Assembly: GCA_905250885.1 (NCBI GenBank)
Contig: CAJNOQ010000062.1
Span: 1-64,000 of the forward strand
DNA from: Didymodactylos carnosus
Lineage: Eukaryota; Rotifera; Eurotatoria; Philodinida; Philodinidae
Length of the DNA: 64,000 nt
Reading direction: 5' to 3'
Shown: positions 46,421-58,250 of the stretch, piece by piece
How positions within the stretch are numbered: the stretch's first letter is position 1
Layout: every line of letters starts with the position of its first letter
Position numbers and translations under genes: made by a program
The notes under the pieces: model-generated
What the model saw: only the letters and a program-made list of their open reading frames with translations
What the model was told of the DNA's origin: nothing
Database searches by the model: none

Positions 46421-47419
46421 AATACAATTCAAGATAAACAATTTATATACGATATCGGTCTCTTTGGTGTGAAAATAGATAATAATGATATACTGAAAAA
46501 ATGAAAGAAAATAGATTTATTAATTATACAATTGACCAAAAAGGAAAAATAGACTAATATATATGATACAAATAGATCCAGAAAAAGATAAAATAAAGTA
46601 GGTCAAAATATCGCATTATGTAGAGAAACATTTGTTACGTATATCTGGATGAATAAACGGGGAACATTTTAACAAACTATTACAAATAGTTTTCAATCGT
46701 TTCAACCAAGCACCAATATTTAATATACAGCAATAAAATTTTTAAAAGTTCATATTTCTTTTACAATTATTTTTATAATTATTTTTATTTTAACGTAGAA
46801 CTCAATATCTTGAACATTTCTCTATGAAAAAATGTGTTTCACAATTCTACGTGATACATTGTTACTGAAATATTAACATTTTAGTAAATGCGCTAAGTCC
46901 AGTTTAAAACTGGTGTATACCTTAAATGATGCTCTAATATTGTTTTTTTTTTGTTTTTGTTTCTACAATAAAAATTTAGAACCAGATTAGCTAAATGGTA
47001 CTGTGTAACTTCTCAAAATATGTAAAAGATTTGATAAAAAGTGGCGTACAATGTGCAACTGTTTCAATGAAAAATAATAAACTTTAGTAATTTAATTAGG
47101 CAAAAAATACACACACAAAAAAGAAATGATCGATGAACAATATGAGATACAATACCTCTCAAAAAAAAAAAAAGTAAAGAATACATCTTCTACAAAAAAA
47201 TATTTTATACAAAAGTAGAAAAAAGCATGCATATTGAATGACATATCAGGAAACTTCGTCACCTTTAATGATAACTACTATTAGCGAAAACTGTTTGTTT
47301 TCTCTAAGTTCTTGTAAAAAATGTAATATTCAGAAATGCAAAATATATTCGTGTCCTTTCTCATAGTACCACTGGTAATATTGTTCACTATTCTTGATCA
47401 ACTGAGATATGTTATTCAT
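46421..47419. other. Intergenic, no gene seen
   Basis: AT-rich. Contains the probable MRPS21 leader and the 3' untranslated region of the Miro gene. No repeats of note apart from A and T runs. Confidence 0.5.
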
Positions 47420-50400
47420 TTATCTAAACATTCTTGCCACTGTTACAAGTCCAATAGTAAAAACACTTGCATACAGCGAATATTTAATAAATACATCGGG
47501 ATTATAGTAAATATCTTGAAAATGTTTTAAATTAGGATATGTGGCTAAATAGCCTAATTTAATATAGATATTTGTCTGATCATCTTGTTGTTGTGATTGT
47601 CCTGTATAAGGTTCGAGTGTTCGTGTTTCATTTCCACGTTGAAATAAATAGGCAAACCATGATGTTGATGGTGATCGAGGCAATATTTCATTTGTATTAT
47701 TATTATTTCTTATAGTGTTTGTTGTTGTTATGGTTGTTGCAGCTGAATAATCAATAGGTAATGATAATTTATTTTGTTTACAAAAAAATTCCGGTGTGAT
47801 GGGATAATCTTGTTTTAAATATGTTTGATCCGATTTTGTACAAATAAATAAACATGGTAAATGTTTTGATTGATCACGATAATATTTTAAATAAATATTG
47901 GCAACATATCGAAATGATTTAATTTGAGTACGATCATAAAGAAAACAGACAATATCCGGTTGCCGTTGAAGAACTAAAAGACAAACTGTATATTAATTTT
48001 TCTGTATAAAATAAGATGAAAAAACAATAACAACAATTTCCATGTATTACCTAATTGTTGCTGATGAATTTCTTTTAATATAAGACATTTTTGTTCTTGT
48101 AAAACTTGAATTAAATCAATTGCATATGTTTGTACTGTTGATGTTGATGTTGTAGTATTTATATCAAAAAATTGTTTAACTTTTTCATTTAATTTTATTG
48201 TTTTTGTTAGATTAGCCGTTGCCACTGATACAAGTTCATAATTATTGTATGTTGAATAGATTGACTTTGAACAAAGACGTTTGAGAAATGCTGTTTTACC
48301 TACTGTTGACATACCATATATATAACATAGATATGTTGATGAACGTTTTGTCATTTGAAATGCATCATACATTTGTTGTTGTGGATAAGAAAAACCAAAC
48401 ATAGAAAGAAAATCGTATGCTCGTATAGGATTAAAATAAGTTAAATAATGCCATTGTGATAGAAAACCTTGAAGAGTTAATGATAAACTTGATGTTAAAC
48501 GAATATAAATATTGTTTTTTATATTATTGAGAGATGTGAATGTTGGAAGTATATCGACAAGTTCAAACATTAAATTAATTTCATCTAGGGATAAATAACC
48601 ATCATTATCAAAATCAAAACGATAAAATAAATGTGTTAGAAAAGCCATCGATAATGGAGATAATTCCACAATGGGAAATTCATATGGATCATCTACAAAT
48701 CAACAACAAAAAACAAAAACAAATCAAAAGTGATAATAAATCATCAATAGATGTTTCTTACCAATTGCTGGTAATTGTCTTGGTGTGGGTATAAATAAAT
48801 CTAATTTTCTATTATAATTAAATTTTTCTAATATTGTCCAAATTGTCTCATAATTTCCTTTATTCAAAAATAATCGAAATAAACAACAGAAACCATCGAA
48901 TGTTAAGGAATCAAATCGAAGTCCATTTGAACATTGTCGTTTTATTTCATTTTTTAATGATTGAAATTCGCTAGTATTCGTTGACGATGATGATGATGAT
49001 GATGATGCTGATGATGATGCTGATGATGATGCTGCTGATGCTGATGATAATGATGATGTAAAACAGTAGATTTGTAGCTGTGATAATTCTCGATCGTTTA
49101 ACAATTGATCATTATCTAAATCACATATAAGAAATATTCTATGTAAACACTGTTTAAATTTTGACGTTAACTGTTTTGAATTTGTTGTTGACAAAATGAG
49201 ATGTTGAGTAGGATATAGAACACATTTTTGAGCAGAATAGAATAATTCTGATATATTTTTCATTGTTTTTGTCGATGTTTCTATACATAATTCTATTTCT
49301 GAATACGTAGACATTATCGATGTTAAAAATGTCGACTGTTCATATTGAAATTCATTCTGATATAAATCAAATTTATTTGCAACTAGTATTATAGGAATTC
49401 GATCATGTGGATCTCTAAAATTTAAAATGAATATTAATACTAACAATAAGTAAATTAAAAATCAAATGTACTATTAGATAAAAAATGTTGACTACAATAG
49501 TTAGCGAACGTATGTATATCTTCTTAAAAACTAGTCTATAATCGTCTCATATGAACTCTACCTACGTATCTGTAGATAGTGAATTATAATTACTCTTACG
49601 ACCAGTGGTTTCAATTGTTTTTGATCAGTGTAGTGGAAGTTTTCTGACAGACAGTCTTCTCTAAAAAGTTAACGGAAGTGAAATATTTATATGCGTATGC
49701 CAATATTTGATAGACGATCGAAATTGAAAAGACTGTCTGTCAGTTATTTTGACAAGTAACTTATTGTTTGTTGAATGTCCTACAAGTTTATCAGGTCAAT
49801 TACTTGCAAGATAATCGTGAACAACTGTTGTACTTATAAAAAAAAGTTCAATAAATTTTTCTCCAAACAAAAATTCTAAAAATCTGGCGGACAGTGTCAG
49901 TACGTAGGGTGTCTAGATCCTACACTTTCTTATCCTAATTGGAAATTCTACTGAGAATCTATCGGCCTTGTCTCTTAAAAATAATTGTTAAATAAATGAT
50001 TGATTTAGTAAATCTACTTACTGTGTAGATGTTCGTAATCGTCTAATTAATGGCAACCATAACGTTGTCAATCTTTCTCTCGTTTTAGAATCATTTAAGG
50101 CGTAAACAAGACAAATAACATGTGCATTATTGATCGATGTTGATAGACCACATGATTGTTGAACATGTGTACTTGTATTCATATTTGCCGTCGTTGTAGC
50201 TGAATAAGGATCATCATTTGATACTCTTGTTAAATATATTTCAATTTCATCGAGTGTTTGAGGAATTGTTCCACAATAGTCCATAATTATTGTTGGAATT
50301 TTCTCTTTTGTTACTTCAGGTGGAATAGAAATATCATCTGTTTTAAAATAATGATGACTTTCATTTGTTGGTCTATTAGTTGAATCAGAAAATAAATCAG

Positions 50401-50503
50401 ATGGCACAACATCTTCACTAACTAGTGAATAAATTAATGATGTACGACCAACGGATGAATCACCTAGTAATAATATACGAATTTCATTCATATTTGAATC
50501 CAT
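47420..50503 (-). CDS. RHOT: Mitochondrial Rho GTPase (Miro/RHOT)
   Basis: Outer mitochondrial membrane GTPase coupling mitochondria to kinesin and dynein. Exons 50022-50503, 48762-49414, 48051-48692 and 47420-47973 join in phase to 776 codons (human RHOT1 618). Order: N-terminal GTPase domain with GDSSVGRTSL (~14-23; usual Lys is Arg) and VANKFDL; EF-hand DLDNDQLLNDRE (~259); EF-hand DFDNDGYLSLDE (~405); C-terminal GTPase domain with intact GMSTVGKTAF (~505) and TKSD; and a tail-anchor helix (YSLYASVFTIGLVTV). Extra length comes from insertions, including a Ser/Ala run after the first EF hand encoded by a GAT/ATC microsatellite (about 48984-49056), a Thr/Asn-rich stretch in the first domain, and one in the second. 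RHOT1 and RHOT2 cannot be distinguished. Confidence 0.92.
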
Positions 50504-53054
50504 CTAGAATAACACACAACCATAAAAGAGAATATTGGTAGATTATAAAGTAGCCCTTTGAAAAATGATTTTTAATGAAAATTAATGAATGAAAAGTATC
50601 AATATCATAGAGCACTATGCTCATCGTTTAGTATGACCTATGTATTAATGATGGTCACATTAAACCTTGCTAACCATTTATGGACAAAATAAAAATACGA
50701 AAAAAAGTCGAATGTTATGACCAATTCTTCGTCATAACCTTCATACAAAAGAACAAGTACTGGATATGAACTATAAACAACACTGATATCACATCAAAGG
50801 ATCATAGTAAATTTGTTACATTTCATTATGGGAAATAATAGCCACACTAAAGTCACTCTTGGTTGGTCGATATATTCGCTAACGTTGTTTGATATTATTG
50901 AAATTAATCGTTACCACGCGTATAAATAGCATGAATGGATTCTTGATGTAAATTAACACCATTTAAATATTATGATAATCAATAGTCTTCAACAATATTG
51001 ACAGAGTCGAATGCTAAATGAAAGACAAAATAAAAGAGTAACATTTAATTTCAATGATTTGGAAATTGCATGCAAACATTTTCTAATATTTTCCAATAAT
51101 AGTTGAAATTTCTTCGAAAATGTGACATTGAAACTGTTGTATCGAACATACTGTCACATTCTGATCGTTAATTGTTATATGTCATAAAATTAATCCAATC
51201 ATTTTGTATTTGCTGTGGGAAAATGAAGCATGAAGGTAAAATTCAAATAACCAATACATTATATCTTGGATTTAAGATATTACGTAGCAGGTATTAAATT
51301 CATCAGTTCAATTTTAAAGTCAAATTAGTCAAATCGACTAGTATTACAACACAATGTTTATTGCAGTTATTTTGTAATAGTAGCCAAAACCAAAAGAAAT
51401 TATATTGATCTATTGTTATTGTACTGGAAGGTATTGATTAATGAGTGTGACTAAAAGTAAAAAATTAAGCAATGTTGTCGAATACCATGAGCGATACAGA
51501 AACGAATAATAAACAAAACGTACAATATCAGACTCGAGACTAAGAATAAATCTACCTACTATTGTACCTGTAATACGGTCGTAATATCTCATCGGGTATG
51601 ATACGCAGTAGTCGATATTTTGAATATGCACAATTCACCTTAGTGTCAGATATCATTAGTTCAGATACGCAGTGGTCGGTATGTTTGTAGGTAAATAAGA
51701 ACAATAATAGGAGATAATGAACAATTTTGTCATATTTCATAAAAAGTGATGAACATCGACGTTGTCAAATAAAACTGTCAACATATCATTTATCGGTATC
51801 TGTAAAAGAGAAAAATTATTCTGTCATAAAACAAGTCAATTTTTATCGTGTTTGTTTAGCTATAAAACGATTTTACATTCGAGAACTAAACAATATGTAA
51901 TAAAAGAATTTTCATTTAAGCAAGAACAAAGAAATAGAAGACCAAATGACTTTATTTGACAAATAAAATAAAAGCGAAGAAGCAATAACATTCATTTCTC
52001 ATGTTAGTCGGCGGGAAAAGAAAGGAAGAAAAAACGTTCATTTGACAATAAACAACTATTCTTTACGCTTTTTATATGAAAGAATAACAATAAGCAAACG
52101 GAGAGAAAGCATGAATTAAATATCAATCGCATATTAGAAGAAGAAAAAAATGACATCGAAAATTGAAGCAAAAACCAAAAAAAAAATGAAAGTAAAAAAC
52201 GAAATGTTTCATACAAGAAGAACGTGGATAACTATCTGTTGATATATTCAAACACATTATATACGTATTTACAAATCCCGATATATATGTTGAGAAGACA
52301 GGATATAATTGAGAAAAGAAAAATTAAAATTACACAAAATAGAGATATCTGCTACATTGCATTAAATAAAAACAACAGTGTATATCATGATTGAGATAGA
52401 CAAATCAAATAAACAAGAAATTTCTCGTCATTTGCGCATGTTCATCACCAACAAATCGAGAAATAAAGAAAATCTTGATTTAGATTGCAAATTATCTCCA
52501 GTCTTTGGAGATTCTCAAATTTGATCGAAAATGTATTCAAACAGCAAACAAAAAAGCCCCAATAAAGACTAAATCATATTCTCTGGACAATTCTATACAT
52601 TCCTTATAAACCACATAAAATTCGATTTCAAACAACTCGGTATATGCAATAGTTTACTTTCCATCAAAAATATGTCTTAAATTAAAATTTGTCACTTTGA
52701 AATCATTTTTTTTTCCACAAGAAAAGAGGGAAAATTCATTGATTACATAACATTGATTTGCACAACACTACTATATTCATTTATTGAATCCTTTCTAAAT
52801 ACTCACAATAATATTTGAGTTTTTAGATCGAAAAGAAGAAAAAAAAAAATCAGAAAAATAAAGTTTAAACAATACAACTATACATGAAGACAGCAGTGGA
52901 TAGAATTTACAAATAAGGTCAAAGTATATCGACAATTTTAGAGAAAAGAAAGTGAAATATATGAATATATATATTTCTACTATACATGTACGGATTGAAA
53001 ATAATCATTTGCTTTAATATATGAAAGAAAAAGAGAAAACAAATAAAATTGAAT
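50504..53054. other. Intergenic 2.5 kb, AT-rich, no gene seen
   Basis: No coding region recognised. A pair of ~18-bp similar words, GATACGCAGTAGTCGATAT and GATACGCAGTGGTCGGTAT, lies near 51600 and 51664. The right part is A-rich and probably the 3' untranslated region of the phosphatase gene. Confidence 0.5.
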
Positions 53055-56000
53055 CTATACAATCATTGTCTTATTCTGATTTGAATTTAATTTTGATGTT
53101 GTCGTCGTTGACGTTAAAATTTTTGTTGATCGTGGTGATTCGTTGTTTGTTGATATTGGTCGACGTTGTGTTGAAGCACGATGAGGTCTAAGAAAAGCAC
53201 GTTTAACACGACTAGCAAATGTTTGACGAGTAGTTACAGTGGCGGTGGACGCAGAAGTAGAAGTAGAGGACGAATGAATTAATGGTTTGATTTTTGATGA
53301 AGAATAATTCGATAAAAGAGTAGAAGAGGATTTCTAAAACAATGTTGAAAATCATTGTCATTAAATGTGCTAAGTCATTAATTTATCAAAGATTGTTTTA
53401 GAGCACAAATTTTACGAACCTTTTCAGTTCTTTGTCTAGTTGGTGTATCACTGCTAGGTTTTCTTATTGATGATTGTGTTCGACTAGGTTTTGTCGTTAA
53501 TGAAATTGTTTTTCTAACAATCACATTGTCTGTACGAATATTTGAAACACTACAAGACTTCCGTCGACGTGTAGAAACAGAGCGCTGATCATCGTCCCTG
53601 GTCATTGACGTATTCATCGAAGCTGAACGAGTTCGACGTAAACATTGTGGTGATTGTTGACTAGAATCAGATGATGATGAAAATGCTTTTGATGGATGAG
53701 TATCATTTGAAGATGAAAAAAGAAATTTGGAACGACGAGATGAACAACGTTTTGTTGAATCTAGAACAAAAATATTATTGTTAGAGGTTATCTTTTAGTA
53801 AAGACTTGACAAATCGAATTTTACCTTGACTAGACAATGTCATTTTTTCTGTAATTGGCTCATCAATGTCCATTTTTTGTTGCTGTTCTTCATCATCATC
53901 TCCATTCATATTGATTGCTTCTGTATCTCTTGAACATTCATCAACTTTCATTTCTAAATCATTATCATCTGCACTTGTTGATTCCTTCTGAGATGGCTGA
54001 ATTTCACTATTGGTCTCGTCATAATCGTCATCATTAATATCAGTTACCGATGCCACATCACTACTGCCAACGTCATTTATCTCTGTTTCACCATTTAATC
54101 GTTGTGAACCATTTTCTTTTTGGTTTGTTTTTATTAATTTACGACGTGGAGTATTTTGAAGTATTGATGAACCATCGTCAGATGCAGGACGTTTAGGCGT
54201 CTAAAGTGACAAGCATTTTTATAACAAAAAATAATTTCTTTAAACAAAACAGAAAACCATTATAAAACGGTGAAAGTGACATATTGTGGCTTAATCACTG
54301 AAACGCTTCACGGAAAAGGATTTCATTGATATTGAAGGACACTTCGGCTAATTTACTTCGTCAAGTAAAAGAAAAGTCAAAAATAAAATTACTCTTCTTC
54401 TGATTACCCTTAATGGTGTTGTTGCTGATTGTTGTCCATTTGATATTGGTATTAAAATATGATTTTCACTGTGTTTACTTGCTGTACGATGTAAAACAGG
54501 TTTATCATTTGTATGCTTTGGTGGAGTAGAAAACATTGTACCACTTTCAATATCAACAGTATCATCCGAATAAACAGAAGCTGTTGCTAAACATGAATAA
54601 ACACAATCTTCAATATAAGCGCCAAGAAAAAACTCTTTATAGGGTTTACATACAAGATGAAACAGAACAATGATTAAATTGTTTCTTTTTCATAACAATA
54701 CAATCGCTGAATGGTGGTCCAGGTTGATCAAGCATTACAGTGACACATGTGACATTATCCGCTCTTAGCATACGTTCACGCCAACATGTTAACGATTTTT
54801 GAACAAGTTCATGTGACGGATTACGAAACGGACGTTGATCATCATCCTAAAAACAAAACAAAACAAATTAAAATCTTCAATTTGTGATATTTTATATCAA
54901 TATTCTACTTTTGTCTCATATCCAAAGAAAGACGTTGTTCAACCGATGCACAAAATCTAATAACTATTTTTAATTTAGATAGTTCATATACGATAATTAT
55001 CTATCAGAATATTTTGATTTAAGCTTTAATCTTGAATCAGAACGAAATCGAGAATATAAATTCCCATTATATCATTCTGAAACTTAAATTATCAAAACAA
55101 AACATCAATCTTTGTATGGAGCTAGGATCGAACACACGAACTTGACCTTTGTAGAAAAACTGTAAAATCAACTTCGGTGTACATTCCTATATTCTGCATT
55201 ATGATTGAAGTTGTGCAATGACTCGATGAATATTTTACCTCTGCTTTCAAAATCATTTCTTCTGTTTTGACATCACATGATCGAACAATTTCTACAGCAT
55301 CTTCTGGTGTCATCATATTCCATAGGCCATCTGATGCTAATATAAGGCAACGATGCTTGAGCGGGTTTATTTCAATAACAGCCAATTCCGGTTCGGGTGA
55401 AACACTGTACAAATTTGTTTGGCTATTAAAAGACCATAAATCACCTAATGCACGAGATACGGCTAAAATGATTAGAAGAAAATTACTAGAATTGCATTTA
55501 TCACCAAGAAATGGATGAGAATACAGACAAAAGATAATGAGAGAATTTGCCCTTTTTAATGTTGACCGAAACGTTGCACAAAGTTTACACATCCCTCGAT
55601 GTAACGAGAAATGTGTTAATGGTAATAAAGTTACATTTTGGGAGAAATGATAATTGAGACTTTTCTATTCAAATTCAGTCATTTCTAAAATCCTCTTTTT
55701 CTAGTCCTCTGAGTAACTTTACAAGAAAAATCCTTAAAATCCTTGAATACTGCTGAAACTACTATTAGTTCTCAAAGCAGATGACACACTCTAGTCAAGC
55801 TGACGTATATCTCCATATTAAGTTTCTTTTGAAAAAACTTGTTATTCCGATAGACAGGTCAGGTGATAAATACAGAGTGGAAAACAAGTTCTCAATTCAA
55901 AGAAGTTACTCTTGTTTTCTCAAATTCTTCTAAATTGTACATTTTACTATATATCACAAAAATTTACCAAGAAATGGTATTTGTTCGTATTCAGCTGTTG

Positions 56001-57221
56001 TCGATTGCACTTGAGAATTAACTGTTGTTATCCTATGAGAATGATGTGAATGATGTGAATGACGATGATGATGATGGTGACTGTGTGAAACTTTTGGTCG
56101 ATTCCAAACAACTCGATGAACGCCCGCTTTGCATAATACATTTCCACCACTATCTCGAATACGTTTTAATTCTGATGGATCTTCTGGTTTGTGATCTTTT
56201 GTTAACCGCGTACATTGCCAAGGTTTATATAACGAATCACCAATACCCAACACAATAGCTGAATCACCCACATGGCCAATATAAAGTTTATTACCACGAA
56301 CAAATACAACACTCGCTGTGCAACCTAAATACACAAGAACACTTAAAAACTGCAAGAACATACTAATTTCAACATTGGATACTGGTCTTTTTCGTTATTA
56401 AAAAACATCATATGTTTCTCTTTCTCTCTAATCAATCTGATCGATCGATATTATCTTCATTTTTTAAAAGATTTAAAGAATGTTTTCTTAGTAGTCTCTT
56501 AGATGAATTCTTTTTTTCTTACCCGATGTACTAGGTAAACCGGATGATGTTTTTGTCCATTTTGGTAAATCATTCCACATATCACTATGACATTGTAAAA
56601 ATCCTTTTCTAATTGCACTTAAAATTTTATCATCAATTTCCTTCTCTGATGTTACGGTTGTTTCTGATGTCATTTCATTATTTGTGACAGTTGACGGGGT
56701 TGAAATTGGCCAAAAATCATCTTGTTCCAGAATTCGTTGACATAAATTTTGTCGAGCAAATTCTGCTGCTTCTTTTCCGCCATGTCCATCAAATATTCCG
56801 AAATAAGCTAATGATATCGGACTTTCTTTATCATTTGAATTCAAACGTTGTAAAGCAATAGCATACGTATCTTCCATATATTTTCGCCCACCTGAATATA
56901 AATGAAAAAAATTAGAATTTTATTTGTTATAAGAACTTGAAATAAATAATAGCATGTTGTTTTGTTTCTATAATCTCTTATACAAAACAATAGCAGTTTT
57001 GGATAGATATGTACTTTACAGACATTCTGTAGTATCGTCAAATGAAAGTCAAAATGTTTTCGCAATTATACATCACTTTTCTTTAATAAACCCGTTAACC
57101 ACAGAAAGAAGAAACCGACGTATAGATCGATTTCTTCTTTTCTTCTTCTGTGGTTTCCACAAAACGTACCTTGATTACTATTCGTAGTAATTCGTAGATT
57201 GACTTGAACACAATCATTCAT
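53055..57221 (-). CDS. PPM1D: PPM1D/Wip1-type PP2C protein phosphatase
   Basis: Metal-dependent Ser/Thr phosphatase; in animals it switches off DNA-damage checkpoint kinases. Nine exons (57170-57221, 56523-56891, 55968-56324, 55239-55462, 54654-54846, 54408-54586, 53825-54200, 53420-53760, 53055-53333) join in phase to 789 codons. PP2C metal-site motifs are intact: MED (23-25), DGHGG (52-56), SDGLWNM (~303), RADN (~362). The Wip1-specific B-loop between VWNRPK and QIPFLAVSRALGDLWS is present but expanded, with a His-rich insertion at about 221-238. The C-terminal half is disordered, first acidic, then Arg/Ser-rich and basic, as in Wip1 but longer. The start MNDCVQVNLR precedes GGRKYMED, as in vertebrate PPM1D. 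Confidence 0.93.
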
Positions 57222-58250
57222 GTTTGCTTATTCTCTTCAATGAATAAAAAGAAAAAGAAAGACTGGTTAAATTTATACATATTACACATCACTTAAAAAA
57301 GCGATTCTTTCAGCTGAAAACAAATTCTCGTTCTTCCATTAGTCGTTTTGAGTCTAGTAAAAAATAAATATTAGTAATTGTATCTCATCTAAACGTTATT
57401 GACAAGACAGAAAAGAAAAAAATTGCTCATTTCATTCTCTCTATACCTAAACGTTTTCGATTGGAATGGTAAAATATTTATCAAAATAAATTCTGATAAT
57501 TATCTTGCAATATATCGAGAGTTAGTGTATTTTTTGATTATTATTCTTCTTTTTTTTCTGAAGTAAAACTTAGTTCGATGAGTCATTTAGCAAAAATAAC
57601 TTTCGTCTATTTGACCAATCAGCGATACTTATGTACAATACATAAATGCATATAGCATGTAGATAACATCGAACGAAGAGACCAAATGTTTCTTTTTCAT
57701 TGGGAGATTTTTAGAAAGAATATAAAGCAGGCATCGACATCGGTAACTATATCTGCACAATCTGTAACGTTTCGGGACAGTGGAGTAGTACCTATATATC
57801 TAATGTATAATCAACCTTCTTTCGAAAGATGCTGTACTAAATTTACGCCATATTCACATGTATATCTTTTCCCGTCTGAGCTAGCTTCTTGCATTAGTAC
57901 CTGAAACAAAAATAAACGAACAATTTACAAAAAATCTAATTAAGATGAGAGATGTGCAGATGAATGCGGTTTTAGCATTTTTTGCATTCAATAGTATCAC
58001 TAATCTTATCATTATTATATGGTTTTCAGTTCTTGAAAGCGATATGGAGGCGTATTTATACTGCTTCAACTTTGAATAAATATTAAAATGACAAGTTTAT
58101 TTTTCTTTAATATTGAATAGTGTAGACTATTTTATTTGCGTGCAATACTACATGAATTAGAACTTGTATATCAAGTGATGTCTTCCAAGTACAATAGTGC
58201 TGAAATATTATTTTTTTAAAGATAAACCCATTAGATCTGGTGAATCCTCT
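57222..58250. promoter_or_regulatory. Shared divergent 5' region of PPM1D and synergin
   Basis: About 1 kb between two genes read in opposite directions, so promoters of both must lie here. No specific motif can be named. A polypyrimidine tract plus AG at about 58220 suggests that the first recognised synergin exon is preceded by an untranslated exon. Confidence 0.4.

Noticed and set aside
55095-55165. tRNA- or SINE-like GTTCGATCC box in a PPM1D intron
   Set aside because: No A box or stem pairing at the right distance; too weak to call.
44649-57221. Four consecutive minus-strand genes as an operon
   Set aside because: Spacings of about 0.4-2.6 kb, separate functions and no sign of shared processing; ordinary tandem arrangement.
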